The notes: generated by a model from the letters alone, not told the origin. Counted from the stretch's first letter, positions 41,897 through 51,720 are shown. The stretch: DNA of 64,000 bases from Cytobacillus sp. NJ13 (GCA_030348385.1 JAUCFP010000006.1:1798001-1862000); one strand, 5' to 3'. Program-made: numbers and translations.

Positions 41897-42829
41897 TTAA
41901 AGCTTCTCTGCAATTCTCAGTTTAGCGGACCTTGCACGATTATTGTGTTCCAGCTCTTCTTCTGAAGGCAGAATCGGCTTTCTGTTAATGAGCTTTATGA
42001 TTGGTTTATATTCATCTGGAATAATCGGGAGGCCGGGAGGCAGATTTGGTGTTTCACTGGCTTTTTTAAAGGCAGCTTTGCAAATCCGGTCCTCCAATGA
42101 ATGAAACGTGATCACGCTGATTCTTCCATTGGGATTTAATATGTCAATAGCCTGGTGCAGAGAATCCTCAAATACACCAAGTTCATCATTAACAGCTATT
42201 CTAATGGCCTGAAATACACGTTTGGCGGGATGCCCGCCTTTTCGTCTGGCAGGAGCAGGTATTGCTTCTTTTATCAGCTCAACCAGCTGGCCTGTTGTTT
42301 CTATCGGGGAAACTTCCCTGGCCGCTTCAATCTTTCTCGCAATTTGCTTCGAGAATTTCTCTTCTCCATATCTGAAGAAAATTTTCACAAGTTCACCATA
42401 TTCCCAGCTGTTTACTACGTCATAAGCGGAAATGTCAGCGCTTGTATCCATTCTCATATCAAGCGGGGCATCATTATGATAGCTGAAACCTCTTTCAGGT
42501 GTATCCAATTGAGGTGATGAAACGCCAAGATCATATAAAACACCATCTACTTTTGAAACACCAAGGTTTGCAAGCTCTTCCTGAAGATACTTGAAATTAC
42601 TTTTGATGATGGTAATTCTGTCACCATATTCAGACAGTTTTTCTTTTGCGTGTGCAATTGCTGTGTCATCCTGGTCAAATGCGTACAGCTTTCCCTTTTC
42701 AGACAGCTGGGTAAGAATTAATTCGCTGTGTCCTGCGCCGCCCAGTGTACAATCCACATACACTCCATCAGGATGGATATTTAAGCCTTCTACTGTTTCT
42801 TTTAATAGCACTGTTGTATGTTCAAACAT
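41897..42829 (-). CDS. rsmH: 16S rRNA (cytosine-1402-N4)-methyltransferase
   Basis: The 310-residue SAM-dependent enzyme methylates C1402 of 16S r[13 protein letters not shown] (about 30-40) is the SAM loop, and the [10 protein letters not shown] and [16 protein letters not shown] segments typify MraW. ATG 42829 follows AAAGGTGG and gives the family start [11 protein letters not shown]; an upstream in-frame start was rejected. It follows mraZ. Confidence 0.96.
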   Translation of the reverse strand: MFEHTTVLLKETVEGLNIHPDGVYVDCTLGGAGHSELILTQLSEKGKLYAFDQDDTAIAHAKEKLSEYGDRITIIKSNFKYLQEELANLGVSKVDGVLYDLGVSSPQLDTPERGFSYHNDAPLDMRMDTSADISAYDVVNSWEYGELVKIFFRYGEEKFSKQIARKIEAAREVSPIETTGQLVELIKEAIPAPARRKGGHPAKRVFQAIRIAVNDELGVFEDSLHQAIDILNPNGRISVITFHSLEDRICKAAFKKASETPNLPPGLPIIPDEYKPIIKLINRKPILPSEEELEHNNRARSAKLRIAEKL

Positions 42830-42940
42830 TGTTGTATGAATCCACCTTTCCAATCCGAGAAGCACGAGACGCATTATAGGCATCTGGAGCTAAACAAATA
42901 TCTTTGTATCATGGGAAATTATATTACTAAAACATTCCCA

Positions 42941-43372
42941 TTATATATCAAACCCAATCATGTTTTCCGCAATATCAGCAAAAGATTCCTCTGATTCTGC
43001 AAAATAATCTTCCCAAAGATTTTTGCTCCATATCTCGATCCGATTGGAAACGCCCAGCACTACACATTCTTTTTCCAATTTTGCATATTGCAGAAGCGGG
43101 GAAGCAATATTTATTCTTCCTTGTTTGTCAATTTCACATTCAGTGGCACCTGAAAAGAAAAAACGGGTAAATGCACGGGCATCTTTTTTGGTAAGCGGAA
43201 GGCCCTTTAGTTTTTCTTCAAGCTGCCTCCACTCATCCATGGGGTAGCCAAACAAACATTGATCAAGTCCGCGTGTCAAAACAAATGTTTCACCCAAGTT
43301 ATCACGAAACTTGGCTGGCACGATGAGACGGCCTTTATTATCAACGTTGTGATGGAACTCACCCATGAACAT
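42941..43372 (-). CDS. mraZ: Transcriptional regulator MraZ
   Basis: The 143-residue protein has two SpoVT/AbrB-like MraZ domains (about 5-50 and 75-120), each with the DxxGR signature ([15 protein letters not shown] and [14 protein letters not shown]). Its length equals B. subtilis MraZ. ATG 43372 gives the conserved N-terminus MFMGEFHH. It is the first gene of the dcw cluster and in other bacteria represses it; paired repeats upstream could be its operator. Confidence 0.95.
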   Translation of the reverse strand: MFMGEFHHNVDNKGRLIVPAKFRDNLGETFVLTRGLDQCLFGYPMDEWRQLEEKLKGLPLTKKDARAFTRFFFSGATECEIDKQGRINIASPLLQYAKLEKECVVLGVSNRIEIWSKNLWEDYFAESEESFADIAENMIGFDI

Positions 43373-43421
43373 ACCCACTGCACCCACTTTCTAACTCAAA
43401 TGTACCACAATCCCCCACTTT
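43371..43421 (-). promoter_or_regulatory. Candidate MraZ operator boxes
   Basis: On the minus strand two 20-base blocks each hold two boxes of 10-base period: AAAGTGGGGG then ATTGTGGTAC (43402-43421), and AAAGTGGGTG then CAGTGGGTAT (43371-43390). The blocks are 31 bases apart. Boxes resemble the TGGGN repeats bound by Escherichia coli MraZ and the AAAGTG boxes of Mycoplasma MraZ. The last box touches the mraZ start codon. Confidence 0.6.
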
Positions 43422-43596
43422 CCTCCACATGTTTTTAATTATTCTACCACTTCATATAAAATCCTGCTTCCCATAAGGTATTCCCCCATTTTCCGTTCGT
43501 CTTTTTATTACATTTTCTTTAAAGTCTTTACTGTTTTTTCACAGATTTTCATGTGGGGGAATAGTCAGGAAATAAAGGGAATTCACCCCTTTCTCA

Positions 43597-43631
43597 TTAA
43601 AAAAAAGACCTCATCCGCATGGAAAAGGTCC
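43597..43631 (-). terminator. Intrinsic terminator of bshC
   Basis: On the minus strand GACCT and AGGTC close a stem with partly paired interior and are followed by eight T residues. It separates bshC from mraZ. Confidence 0.75.
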
Positions 43632-43649
43632 GAAGAATAATGGCGAATA

Positions 43650-45284
43650 TTAAATTTTTATGACTTTGTGTGTCCCATCAAAATGAAAGGAGTAATCAAT
43701 AAAATCTTCAAGGAAATCCATCCCATATTTATTAAGGTAATAGAGAACATTCCAAACTCTCTCCTGAGGAACTCCACCCGGCCTCAGGTAGTTTTCAGCT
43801 TTTTCATATTTCATAATGATTACTTCATGTTTTTGCTGGATGGATTTCTGGATTTTATTCTCCATGAAATCTATCTGCCTTAATAAAAGATCTTCATTTT
43901 TCTTTAACATAGGCAGAAGTGCGTGAACTTCATTCATTGTAAGCTCTTCGATTAGCTCATAGTTTTGTTTTACTTGAGCTTTTGTTTTTCGGAATTGGGC
44001 TTCTATGCTTTCATTTTTAATACTCCTCAGATACTCATCTTTCTCTGATTCCGTGCCAGATACAAGCACGCCCTGCAAATCAAGTCCTAATTCTCGCAAA
44101 TCACTTTCCACAGACCTTTCTAAGATAGTGATATTTAAACGGGGCATGATAGGAGGCATTTTCATTCCAAACCATTCAAATGCCATTTTTAGTTCAGCCC
44201 AATAGGCAATTTCTCCTGGCCCGGCAATAAAGGAAAGAACCGGAAACAGGCATTCCTGTGTGATGGGCCTCGTCACCACATTATTGCTCAGTCGTTCGGG
44301 ATGATTTTCTGCAATCTCCAGAAGCTCATTCATTGTGAACTCGTGAGTATGTTCCTTACCCGTAAATACCTTTTTCTCCTGATTGAACTCCAAAAGTATT
44401 CTTTCCTTATGCTTTTCGTCATAATAAAATAGGTTAGCAGCACTTTCACTTATGTCGATGGCATTTGGAAACCCAGCATTCTCTAAATTTTGCTGCTGGC
44501 TTTTCACACGTTTTGTAATATCTTCAAAACCTTTGATCTGTTTGCCAAAAATGCTGCTTTCAAGTCTGCGAAGCTTTTGGTCACCGGAATCAACCAGAAG
44601 AAGCCCTGTTTCTTTAAATAAATGCATGATAATGCCGGCAAAGAACTCCACATAGGTTTGAGAATGCATAATGATTTCTTCTAAACTCAGAAGCAGATCT
44701 TTTGTATGTTTCGTCTCTCCGAAAGTCTCAATGATGTCTTCCACCCACGCCCTGCACTTTTCACGGTTCAAAGGGATATTTGAAACCATCTTCTTCTCTA
44801 AAACTTTTTCAGGATATGTCATTTTTTCCATTTTATGATTCTTCTCGATGAAAATATGATTTACTTCCTGATAGTCATGATCTTCCCCCGCAATCCAGAA
44901 TACCGGAACAACAGGAATTCCCAGCTCACTTTCCTGCTGTTTTGCAAGATTTATGATTGAGATGATTTTATGTATAGTATAAAGAGGTCCCGTCAAAATT
45001 CCTGCCTGCTGCCCTCCGATAATCACTGCACTATTTTCTTGCTTCAGCTTCTTAAGTGAGTCATGAACAGCCGGGGAAGAAGGAAATCGATCCATAAACT
45101 CTCCAATATATTGAGAAAGTTCATTTCTCATAAACGACCGGCCCCTCAGTTCAGCTAACCGTGCTTTATAATCAGAGTCAGAATTATAACGATAGTGAAA
45201 AAACTGCATAATTTCTTCTGTTTGTGCAATATAATCTGTTGCAAACCGGTTTGTTGCCGGCAATGAGAGATTAAGAATCTCCAT
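43650..45284 (-). CDS. bshC: Bacillithiol biosynthesis cysteine-adding enzyme BshC
   Basis: Adds cysteine to glucosaminyl-malate in the last step of bacillithiol synthesis. The 544-residue protein has the Rossmann core with GGQQAGILTGPLYTIHKI (about 100-117) and IAGEDHDYQEVNHI, and a C-terminal coiled coil (about 440-500). ATG 45284 follows AAAGGAAG. It lies just upstream of mraZ, as yllA does in B. subtilis. Confidence 0.95.
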   Translation of the reverse strand: MEILNLSLPATNRFATDYIAQTEEIMQFFHYRYNSDSDYKARLAELRGRSFMRNELSQYIGEFMDRFPSSPAVHDSLKKLKQENSAVIIGGQQAGILTGPLYTIHKIISIINLAKQQESELGIPVVPVFWIAGEDHDYQEVNHIFIEKNHKMEKMTYPEKVLEKKMVSNIPLNREKCRAWVEDIIETFGETKHTKDLLLSLEEIIMHSQTYVEFFAGIIMHLFKETGLLLVDSGDQKLRRLESSIFGKQIKGFEDITKRVKSQQQNLENAGFPNAIDISESAANLFYYDEKHKERILLEFNQEKKVFTGKEHTHEFTMNELLEIAENHPERLSNNVVTRPITQECLFPVLSFIAGPGEIAYWAELKMAFEWFGMKMPPIMPRLNITILERSVESDLRELGLDLQGVLVSGTESEKDEYLRSIKNESIEAQFRKTKAQVKQNYELIEELTMNEVHALLPMLKKNEDLLLRQIDFMENKIQKSIQQKHEVIIMKYEKAENYLRPGGVPQERVWNVLYYLNKYGMDFLEDFIDYSFHFDGTHKVIKI

Positions 45285-45427
45285 TAATGAACTTCCTTTC
45301 TCATAGCTGATCAATTTTAATTTTCATCTTATGAGTATAGCATTGTCTTAATTGAAAAGAAAAAAACTTTGCTTACCTAAATGCTTTAATTCTAAATGTA
45401 AAATAATTATGTTCTCAGACCTGCTTA

Positions 45428-45823
45428 CTATGGAATAAAGACAACAGAAGTTACCCTTTGAACGAGCCCAATTAACATCAGAACTATATAAGCGGTGAAA
45501 TAGAGTAAAAAATTGAATCTCCAGAACCCTTTGAATAAGATACGCAGATTGATCTCCTGCTTAATTCTCCAATGCATGATAATAAAAGTGACCGCTGTAA
45601 TCAGCAGGGATAGGACTATCATCCATAAATAGGATTTATCCCAGATTACGATAATTAAATAGTGAACCGCCAAAATAAATAATAATGTGCTGACATCCAG
45701 GGCAATATGTACAGATCTTTTGTGTTTTTTAGTAATTTGTTTGCTGATAATAAAAACAGCCAGATATCCGAGCAGCGGTATGGTCACCAATGTTGCAATT
45801 AGGCTTGAGAACACAGTGTTCAA
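45428..45823 (-). CDS. DUF3397 family membrane protein
   Basis: The 131-residue protein has four hydrophobic segments (about 8-28, 42-62, 65-85 and 105-127) with basic loops. It matches the DUF3397 family, commonly found between panE and bshC in Bacillaceae. The start is TTG with an AAGGGGG site 7 bases upstream. The function is unknown. Confidence 0.8.
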   Translation of the reverse strand: MNTVFSSLIATLVTIPLLGYLAVFIISKQITKKHKRSVHIALDVSTLLFILAVHYLIIVIWDKSYLWMIVLSLLITAVTFIIMHWRIKQEINLRILFKGFWRFNFLLYFTAYIVLMLIGLVQRVTSVVFIP

Positions 45824-45838
45824 CTCATTTCCCCCTTT

Positions 45839-46723
45839 TTACTCCCTGCCTTTGATCTGACAATAAAGACTTTCAGAATATGGAGCAGACATCTTCTTCT
45901 TTTCAGCTTCCTCCAGGATATAGCCTAAAATAGCATCTATCTCTGTTTCTCTGCCTTCTTCGATATCCTTAAGCATTGAGGATCTGTTCATCCCGGTTTC
46001 CTCACAGACACTTTTTACATGGGTTAATGCACCTGCTTTATCAGGAATATCTAATATGGCACTTACCTCTTCAAATAACTTCAAAAATAGCTGATGATAA
46101 TATTTATTTGCTAAGAGGTCACCATTTCTCACACGGAGAACTGCAGTGAGCGGATTTATAACACAGTTTACGATTAATTTTTCAATTAGCATTCCCTTGG
46201 GATTTCCGACAAATTTAAAAGGAAAATAACAAGATGCCGAATCGGATATTTTCGATAAAAGTTCCACATTTCCCTTTAAAGCAGCCACTTTGGTGACCCC
46301 AATCCCAGTATGCAGCACTATGTCAGGCTCTGACTTTAAAGCACCATGCTCTACACTGCCCACATAAAGATTATCCGCTTCAAGCATTTCAGCCCACTTC
46401 AAATGCCCCATGCCATTTTGCAAAAATAAAAATGATCCAGACTGGCCAGCAGTCATTTCCAATAAGTCCTTTACAACTTCAGGTATGCTGTATTGCTTAA
46501 CCGCAATGATTGTTAAATCCTCTTCCCCCTTCCATTCTTTAAAATGAAATGCATTGACGGGGGCATTGCTGAGAATGCCTTTTCTCTCGATTGTAAGTCC
46601 TTTTATGCGCAGCTTTTGCAATTGACTATCGTTTCTAATATAAACACGCACTTCATGATTTTCATTCAAATAATGGGCAAACAGAAGGCCAATGGCGCCT
46701 CCTCCGATAATAGCTATTCTCAT
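45839..46723 (-). CDS. panE: 2-dehydropantoate 2-reductase (ketopantoate reductase)
   Basis: Reduces ketopantoate to pantoate for coenzyme A synthesis. The 294-residue protein begins MRIAIIGGGAIGLLFAHYL, a NADPH Rossmann motif. The VKQYSI segment and the C-terminal ApbA domain with KLIVNCVINPLTAVLRVRNG (catalytic Lys and Asn) follow. ATG 46723 follows GGTGGAG. It corresponds to ylbQ in B. subtilis by position; a second PanE paralogue cannot be excluded, so the in vivo role is likely, not certain. Confidence 0.88.
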   Translation of the reverse strand: MRIAIIGGGAIGLLFAHYLNENHEVRVYIRNDSQLQKLRIKGLTIERKGILSNAPVNAFHFKEWKGEEDLTIIAVKQYSIPEVVKDLLEMTAGQSGSFLFLQNGMGHLKWAEMLEADNLYVGSVEHGALKSEPDIVLHTGIGVTKVAALKGNVELLSKISDSASCYFPFKFVGNPKGMLIEKLIVNCVINPLTAVLRVRNGDLLANKYYHQLFLKLFEEVSAILDIPDKAGALTHVKSVCEETGMNRSSMLKDIEEGRETEIDAILGYILEEAEKKKMSAPYSESLYCQIKGRE

Positions 46724-46857
46724 AACAGACTCCACCATTTTTACTTTTTAAGTATATTTTAACAAAATAAGATAAATTCATGGGTAAAATGGAATGTTTT
46801 AATCGTTAATACCAATATTTATTTTCTTAATTCCATTTTTCATCAGCTAAATCCTTT

Positions 46858-46898
46858 AAAAAAATCCCTTTTTCGAAAATCGAAAAAGGGATTTTTTA
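46858..46898. terminator. Terminator between panE and the carboxylase genes
   Basis: AATCCCTTTTTCG and CGAAAAAGGGATT form a near-perfect stem flanked by A and T runs. On the minus strand it ends the carboxylase transcript. Confidence 0.85.
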
Positions 46899-46910
46899 AA
46901 GGGTAAAGTA

Positions 46911-48452
46911 TTAAACTGGATAAACCGGATGTTTGCGGACGCTGAATGTCAATTCTTTAGTCTCATACAGATTAAAACGGTTAATTAAAACATTTCTTAA
47001 TTCTGAAGGTGCAACAATATCGTCAACAATTAATTCAGAGGCAAGCTTATAGATATCAATTGTTTCTTTATATTCCTGCTGTTTTTCCTGTACATATTTA
47101 ACCTTTTCTTTCGGGTCTTCAATCGCATTGATTTTATTGGAATAAACCGCATTTACTGCTGCTTCAGGACCCATTACAGCGATTTGTGCTGTAGGGAGGG
47201 CTATACAGCAATCAGGTTCAAACGCTGGCCCAGCCATTGCATACAATCCGGCTCCATATGCCTTTCTGACGACAACTGAAATTTTCGGCACTGTTGCAGA
47301 ACTCATCGCAGCAATAAGCTTTGCACCATGCCGGATAATCCCCGCTCTTTCAACCTTAGTCCCAATCATAAATCCAGGGACATCTGCAAGGAATAATAGC
47401 GGAATATGGAAAGCATCACAAAGCTGAATAAATTTCGCTGCTTTATCAGCAGAATCTACAAATAAAACCCCGCCTTTAACTTTTGGCTGGTTGGCAATAA
47501 TCCCTACAGGCCTCCCCCCTATCCGGGCAAGTCCCGTAATGAGTTCCGCAGCAAAAAGTTTCTTAATTTCAAAAAAGCTGCCTTCATCAATTAAGGAATC
47601 AATGCACTCATACATATCAAATGGGGCATTTTGATTTTTAGGGATAATTTCTTCAAGGCTGCGGCCGGATTTGGGCATTACCGCCTCGAGCTTCACTGGT
47701 TTTTCTTTGAAGCTTGCAGGGAAGTACGCCAAATATCTTCTTGCTGATTCAATAGCCTCTTCTTCACTATATGCAAGCACATCACCACAGCCGCTGACAG
47801 AACAATGCATGCGGGCGCCGCCCATTTCTTCCAGGGTGACCTTCTCCCCTATAACCTTTTCCGCCATCCTTGGCGAACCCAGATACATAGATGCATTTTG
47901 ATCTACCATAATAACGATATCACAAAACGCAGGGATATAAGCTCCGCCTGCAGCAGAAGGTCCAAAAAGCAGACAAATCTGCGGTACCATGCCCGAAAGT
48001 TTTACCTGGTTATAAAAAATTCTTCCTGCTCCGCGTCTATTCGGGAACATCTCAAGCTGATCCGTAATACGGGCACCGGCAGAGTCAACCAGGTAAAGAA
48101 TCGGAACTTTTAACTTTTCTGCCGTTTCCTGTATACGGATGATCTTTTCAACCGTCCTCGCACCCCAGGAACCGGCTTTTACTGTGGAATCATTAGCCAT
48201 TACGCAAACGGTCTGGCCATTTATCCTTCCAACTGCTGTTACAACCCCATCTGCCGGAAGATCACTTTCCTGGCAGTTCGCAAACTTGCCATCTTCCTCG
48301 TAGAATCCGTCATCAAACAGGAGTTCCAGCCTTCTTCTGACAAAGAGTTTGTTTTGGGCTTCATTCTTTTCATGATATTTTGGATGTCCGCCAGCTTCTA
48401 TTACCCTGCTTCTTTCCTGCAGCGTCTCAGTTAATGTCTTTGCAGTGGTCAT
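46911..48452 (-). CDS. Acyl-CoA carboxylase, carboxyltransferase subunit (PccB/YngE-like)
   Basis: The 513-residue protein has the duplicated crotonase-like carboxyltransferase halves: N-terminal VDSAGARITDQLEMFPNRRGAGRIF and FGPSAAGGAYIPAFCD, and C-terminal DVPGFMIGTKVERAGIIRHGAKLI and RKAYGAGLYAMAGPAF. This type transfers carboxyl from biotin to propionyl-, methylcrotonyl- or another acyl-CoA. ATG 48452 is preferred because AGGAGG is 6 bases upstream; the first ATG directly abuts it. Together with the two genes upstream it makes a complete biotin enzyme; the acyl substrate is not determined. Confidence 0.88.
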   Translation of the reverse strand: MTTAKTLTETLQERSRVIEAGGHPKYHEKNEAQNKLFVRRRLELLFDDGFYEEDGKFANCQESDLPADGVVTAVGRINGQTVCVMANDSTVKAGSWGARTVEKIIRIQETAEKLKVPILYLVDSAGARITDQLEMFPNRRGAGRIFYNQVKLSGMVPQICLLFGPSAAGGAYIPAFCDIVIMVDQNASMYLGSPRMAEKVIGEKVTLEEMGGARMHCSVSGCGDVLAYSEEEAIESARRYLAYFPASFKEKPVKLEAVMPKSGRSLEEIIPKNQNAPFDMYECIDSLIDEGSFFEIKKLFAAELITGLARIGGRPVGIIANQPKVKGGVLFVDSADKAAKFIQLCDAFHIPLLFLADVPGFMIGTKVERAGIIRHGAKLIAAMSSATVPKISVVVRKAYGAGLYAMAGPAFEPDCCIALPTAQIAVMGPEAAVNAVYSNKINAIEDPKEKVKYVQEKQQEYKETIDIYKLASELIVDDIVAPSELRNVLINRFNLYETKELTFSVRKHPVYPV

Positions 48453-48569
48453 TTCCATCCTCCTAAAATATGAATTTTCCATACTTCGTTAAACTTGCGT
48501 ATTGCTGCAAGGAGCAGACGGGGCTCAGCGCCAGCTCCCCAGTCACTGGATATCCATGTCCCAGCCTTC

Positions 48570-48782
48570 TTATTCGAATACGATTAGCACATCGCCTTCA
48601 TTAACAAAATCTCCTATGCTTACCTTCACTTCAGCTACTTTTCCAGCAGCTTCGCTTTCAACCGGAATCTCCATTTTCATTGATTCAAGCATTAATACTT
48701 CCTGGCCTGCATTAACCTCCTGACCCGCTTCGACCAAAACATTCAATACAGTACCTGCCATTGATGATGTAATTTCTTTCAT
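48570..48782 (-). CDS. Biotin/lipoyl attachment domain carrier protein
   Basis: The 70-residue protein is a single biotinyl domain with the biotinylation motif ESMKME, Lys36 being modified. The two hairpins around [19 protein letters not shown] and [13 protein letters not shown] are typical. It is encoded between the biotin carboxylase and carboxyltransferase genes and resembles the YngHB-like short carriers. Confidence 0.93.
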   Translation of the reverse strand: MKEITSSMAGTVLNVLVEAGQEVNAGQEVLMLESMKMEIPVESEAAGKVAEVKVSIGDFVNEGDVLIVFE

Positions 48783-48797
48783 TGAAATTTCCTCCTT

Positions 48798-50141
48798 TTA
48801 GTTAACGGCAAAAGCCTTCTGCGCTAGAAATGATGTAGAATAATTCCCTTTACGGAAATCTTCGTCTTTTACTATTTCTTTAAATAATGGTGCATTCGTT
48901 TTAATGCCTTCAATTTTCAGTCCATCAAAGAATTGCAAGGCCTTTTCTATCGCTTCATCTCTTGATTGGCCATAAATAATGCATTTTGCGATCATTGGAT
49001 CATAAAATGGGCTGACTGCCGTATTTGAAGCATATCCATAATCAACGCGTATTCCCGGGGAATCTGTCCATTCAAATTTAGACAATTTGCCGGGAGAAGG
49101 CATAAAGCTTACGGGATCCTCAGCATACAGCCTAAATTCAATTGAATGGCCAACCTGCTTAATACTATTTTGCTGCAGCGCCAGCTTTTCACCTCTTGCT
49201 GCAAGCAGCTGCCACTCTACAAGATCCAGCCCAGTTACTTGTTCAGTTACGGGATGTTCAACCTGAAGTCTTGTGTTCATTTCAAGAAAATAAAAGTTCT
49301 CCTGCTCATCCACAATAAATTCAATTGTTCCGGCATTTTTATAATTGACTGCTTTGGCAGCTGTCAAAGCCGTATCATACATCTTTTGTTTTGTTTGCTC
49401 TGAAAGGAAAGGTGATGGTGATTCCTCCACTACTTTCTGATGTCTCCTCTGAATAGAGCAATCTCTTTCAAATAAATGTACGATATTCCCATGATGGTCA
49501 CCAAACACCTGTATTTCGACGTGTCTGGCATTCTCTATATATTTCTCGACAAATACTTCATCAGAACCAAAATAGGCTTTGGCACGGGCTTTTGTGGAGT
49601 CGAAAGACTTAACGAGCGCTTGCTCATTTTCACAGCGCACCATTCCAATACCTCCGCCTCCGCCGCTGGCCTTCAGCATAACTGGATAGCCCATAGAATC
49701 TGCAAGCATGCATGCTTCCTCAAGTGTGGATGTTCCCTCTCCGCTTCCTGGGACAACCGGTACTCCCGCTTCCTTCATGGTTTTGCGGGATACAATTTTA
49801 TCCCCCATTAATTCAATGGTTTCTGGATCTGGTCCAATAAAAGCAATCCCCGCATCAATTACAGCTCTTGCAAAGCCGGAGTTTTCTGATAAAAATCCAT
49901 ATCCAGGATGAATTCCATCCACATTTTCATTCTTTGCAATTTCCAGAATGGCGTCTGTCTTTAAATAAGATTTATTAACAGGCGGTTCACCTATACGGAA
50001 AGCATATGTAGCTTCTTTAACAAATGGCAGGTCTTTGTCTGCATCAGAATATATGGCAACTGTCTCAATTTCCATTTCACGGCAGGTTTTTATTATCCTT
50101 AAAGCAATTTCTCCCCTGTTGGCAATCAGAATTTTTCGCAC
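48798..50141 (-). CDS. Acyl-CoA carboxylase, biotin carboxylase subunit
   Basis: The 447-residue ATP-grasp enzyme carboxylates biotin. The N-terminal MRKILIANRGEIALRIIKTCRE, the KASGGGGGIGMVR ATP loop, ERDCSIQRRHQKVVEE and FLEMNTRLQVEHPVTE motifs are all present. It is similar to AccC but sits with a dedicated carrier and a carboxyltransferase of the PccB type, so it belongs to an acyl-CoA catabolic carboxylase. The start is GTG with AAAGGGG upstream, and a cre-like site lies about 80 bases before it. Confidence 0.92.
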   Translation of the reverse strand: MRKILIANRGEIALRIIKTCREMEIETVAIYSDADKDLPFVKEATYAFRIGEPPVNKSYLKTDAILEIAKNENVDGIHPGYGFLSENSGFARAVIDAGIAFIGPDPETIELMGDKIVSRKTMKEAGVPVVPGSGEGTSTLEEACMLADSMGYPVMLKASGGGGGIGMVRCENEQALVKSFDSTKARAKAYFGSDEVFVEKYIENARHVEIQVFGDHHGNIVHLFERDCSIQRRHQKVVEESPSPFLSEQTKQKMYDTALTAAKAVNYKNAGTIEFIVDEQENFYFLEMNTRLQVEHPVTEQVTGLDLVEWQLLAARGEKLALQQNSIKQVGHSIEFRLYAEDPVSFMPSPGKLSKFEWTDSPGIRVDYGYASNTAVSPFYDPMIAKCIIYGQSRDEAIEKALQFFDGLKIEGIKTNAPLFKEIVKDEDFRKGNYSTSFLAQKAFAVN

Positions 50142-50219
50142 AATCGGTCCCCTTTCTCATTGTAGTAATCCTGCAATAATATATATTTCTACAATCTTCT
50201 GCCTATTTCCTGCTGATTT

Positions 50220-50233
50220 TGTAAACGCTTTCT
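50220..50233 (-). promoter_or_regulatory. CcpA cre-like site upstream of the carboxylase genes
   Basis: The minus-strand sequence AGAAAGCGTTTACA fits the cre consensus WGNAARCGNWWWCA at every position. It lies 79-92 bases before the biotin carboxylase start. Repression by glucose through CcpA is inferred. Confidence 0.65.
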
Positions 50234-50404
50234 GTTTTTTGTAAAAAAACTAAAAATATATTAAGTTTTTCATATGTGCAGAATTTTTTGTTTAATTGTT
50301 ATATAATAATAGACATAGAAAAAACCTTTCAACTATTAGGAAGGCATTATAAAGCGGTTACATCTGCAGAAGTCCGATACACCGATGGCTAAGGGGGAGA
50401 TTTT

Positions 50405-50878
50405 ATGAACTATAAAGTTGAAAAATTAAAAGTAAATTATAAAACACTGGAAGAGTTTAAGAAATTTAAAGAGTATGGACTGCAGGAGCTTTCCATGCTT
50501 GAAGACCTTGAAGCTAATATTATTGAAAATGACAGTGAGTCGCCTTTCTACGGCATTTATTTTGGAGATAAACTTGTAGCACGCATGAGCCTTTACCAGA
50601 TAGAAGCAAGATTCGACCGATATTTCGAACCCGCACAGGATTATTTGGAGTTATGGAAGCTTGAAGTCTTGCCTGACTATCAAAATAAAGGCTATGGCCA
50701 GACACTTGTAGAATTTGCCAAAGGATTTGGACTTCCTATTAAAACAAATCCACGCGTAAAATCGAAAGCCTTCTGGGAGAAAATAGGATTTGAACCCGTC
50801 CATTATGATATGGAACGCGACCTGGGAGAGAATCCGCTGGCCTGGTTCCCTGCAGGGGTTAAAGAACAAACCCATTAA
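50405..50878 (+). CDS. ylbP: GNAT family N-acetyltransferase YlbP
   Basis: The 157-residue protein has the GNAT core: substrate part (about 20-75) and the acetyl-CoA loop LEVLPDYQNKGYGQTLVEFAKGFG. It has the same position as B. subtilis ylbP next to rsfA/ylbO. The substrate is unknown. The start ATG follows AGGGGGAG. Confidence 0.9.
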   Translation: MNYKVEKLKVNYKTLEEFKKFKEYGLQELSMLEDLEANIIENDSESPFYGIYFGDKLVARMSLYQIEARFDRYFEPAQDYLELWKLEVLPDYQNKGYGQTLVEFAKGFGLPIKTNPRVKSKAFWEKIGFEPVHYDMERDLGENPLAWFPAGVKEQTH

Positions 50879-50905
50879 GCTGCTGCCTACTAAAATTAAG
50901 GCATT

Positions 50906-50938
50906 AAATAAGCGGACTATTATTGTCCGCTTATTTCT
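50906..50938. terminator. Bidirectional terminator between ylbP and rsfA-like gene
   Basis: AAATAAGCGGAC and GTCCGCTTATTT form a stem between two convergent genes. Confidence 0.85.
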
Positions 50939-50955
50939 ATTTATTTACGATTCAT

Positions 50956-51585
50956 CTACTTCTCCACCTTCTCAGGCTTTATATCGGGATTCACAGTAAA
51001 ATTTAGGTTTTTGTGGCGGGTGCCGTCTTTGAGACCGACAAGCTTTCTTGCACTTTCCATAATTTCTACCAGTGCTTTGTAATCCTGCTCCATCGTATTT
51101 AATTCTTTAATTAGCTTTTCATTTTGAGCTGCCAGGTAGTACATTTGCTTCTCAAGCTCCTGAATGCGTTTTTTAGGATAAGGATCTTCTGAGACAGGCT
51201 TCTGAGCATTTTCATATAACTCTTTCAGGAAAGAGACTATTTCCTCAAACTCGATAGTCCTTTTATTTGCCTGAACTGAGTTTTCATTTCTTCTTTCTTC
51301 TTTTTCCTCTGGAACAGCAGGAAGCTCATGTTCCCTTTGGGCAGCCTGCGGGCTTTTCTTCATTTCTTTTCTCTGCTTTTTTGCCAGTTCAATTCCTGAT
51401 TTATATTGTTTTCTTACATAGGAATTCCAGCGAAATCCGCAGGCAGCCGCGGTTCTGCTTAACTGTTTGCCAACTTCTTCAAATGCCTGAAGCTGAGTTC
51501 CTCCTTCACGTATTTGACGGAGCACAACTTCTGCAAGCAGTAAATCTTCATCTTGAGACCAAGCATCCTGACGGGTTGAAGACAT
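50956..51585 (-). CDS. RsfA family transcriptional regulator (YlbO-like)
   Basis: The 209-residue protein has an N-terminal Myb/SANT-like DNA-binding domain (about 5-60, [17 protein letters not shown] and [12 protein letters not shown]) and a C-terminal coiled coil (about 130-185). In B. subtilis RsfA modulates sigma-F-dependent genes, and its paralogue ylbO occupies this position. The target here is unknown. Confidence 0.88.
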   Translation of the reverse strand: MSSTRQDAWSQDEDLLLAEVVLRQIREGGTQLQAFEEVGKQLSRTAAACGFRWNSYVRKQYKSGIELAKKQRKEMKKSPQAAQREHELPAVPEEKEERRNENSVQANKRTIEFEEIVSFLKELYENAQKPVSEDPYPKKRIQELEKQMYYLAAQNEKLIKELNTMEQDYKALVEIMESARKLVGLKDGTRHKNLNFTVNPDIKPEKVEK

Positions 51586-51720
51586 CAGTGTATCCCTCCT
51601 AGTGTTTTTCTTTATACATATGCCAATGCTAGAAAAGATAGACTGATATCATATTATAAAGTGTAACTTTATTCATCCCCAGGAAATTAATGGTTTTTCG
51701 CTTATGTCGGAAGAATATGC

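Noticed and set aside
42840..42900. CATCTGGAGCTAAACAAATAT upstream of rsmH, resembling the right end of the repeat (GGAGCTAGACAG).
   Set aside because: One short degenerate match without the stem halves; not enough to call a copy.
45284..45427. TATACT near 45334 on the minus strand as a bshC promoter.
   Set aside because: No acceptable -35 box at 16-18 bases; left uncalled.
48483..48569. GC-rich segment GGCTCAGCGCCAGCTCC between two carboxylase genes, thought to be another repeat copy.
   Set aside because: The similarity to the repeat ends is too short and the stem is absent; probably a small hairpin only.
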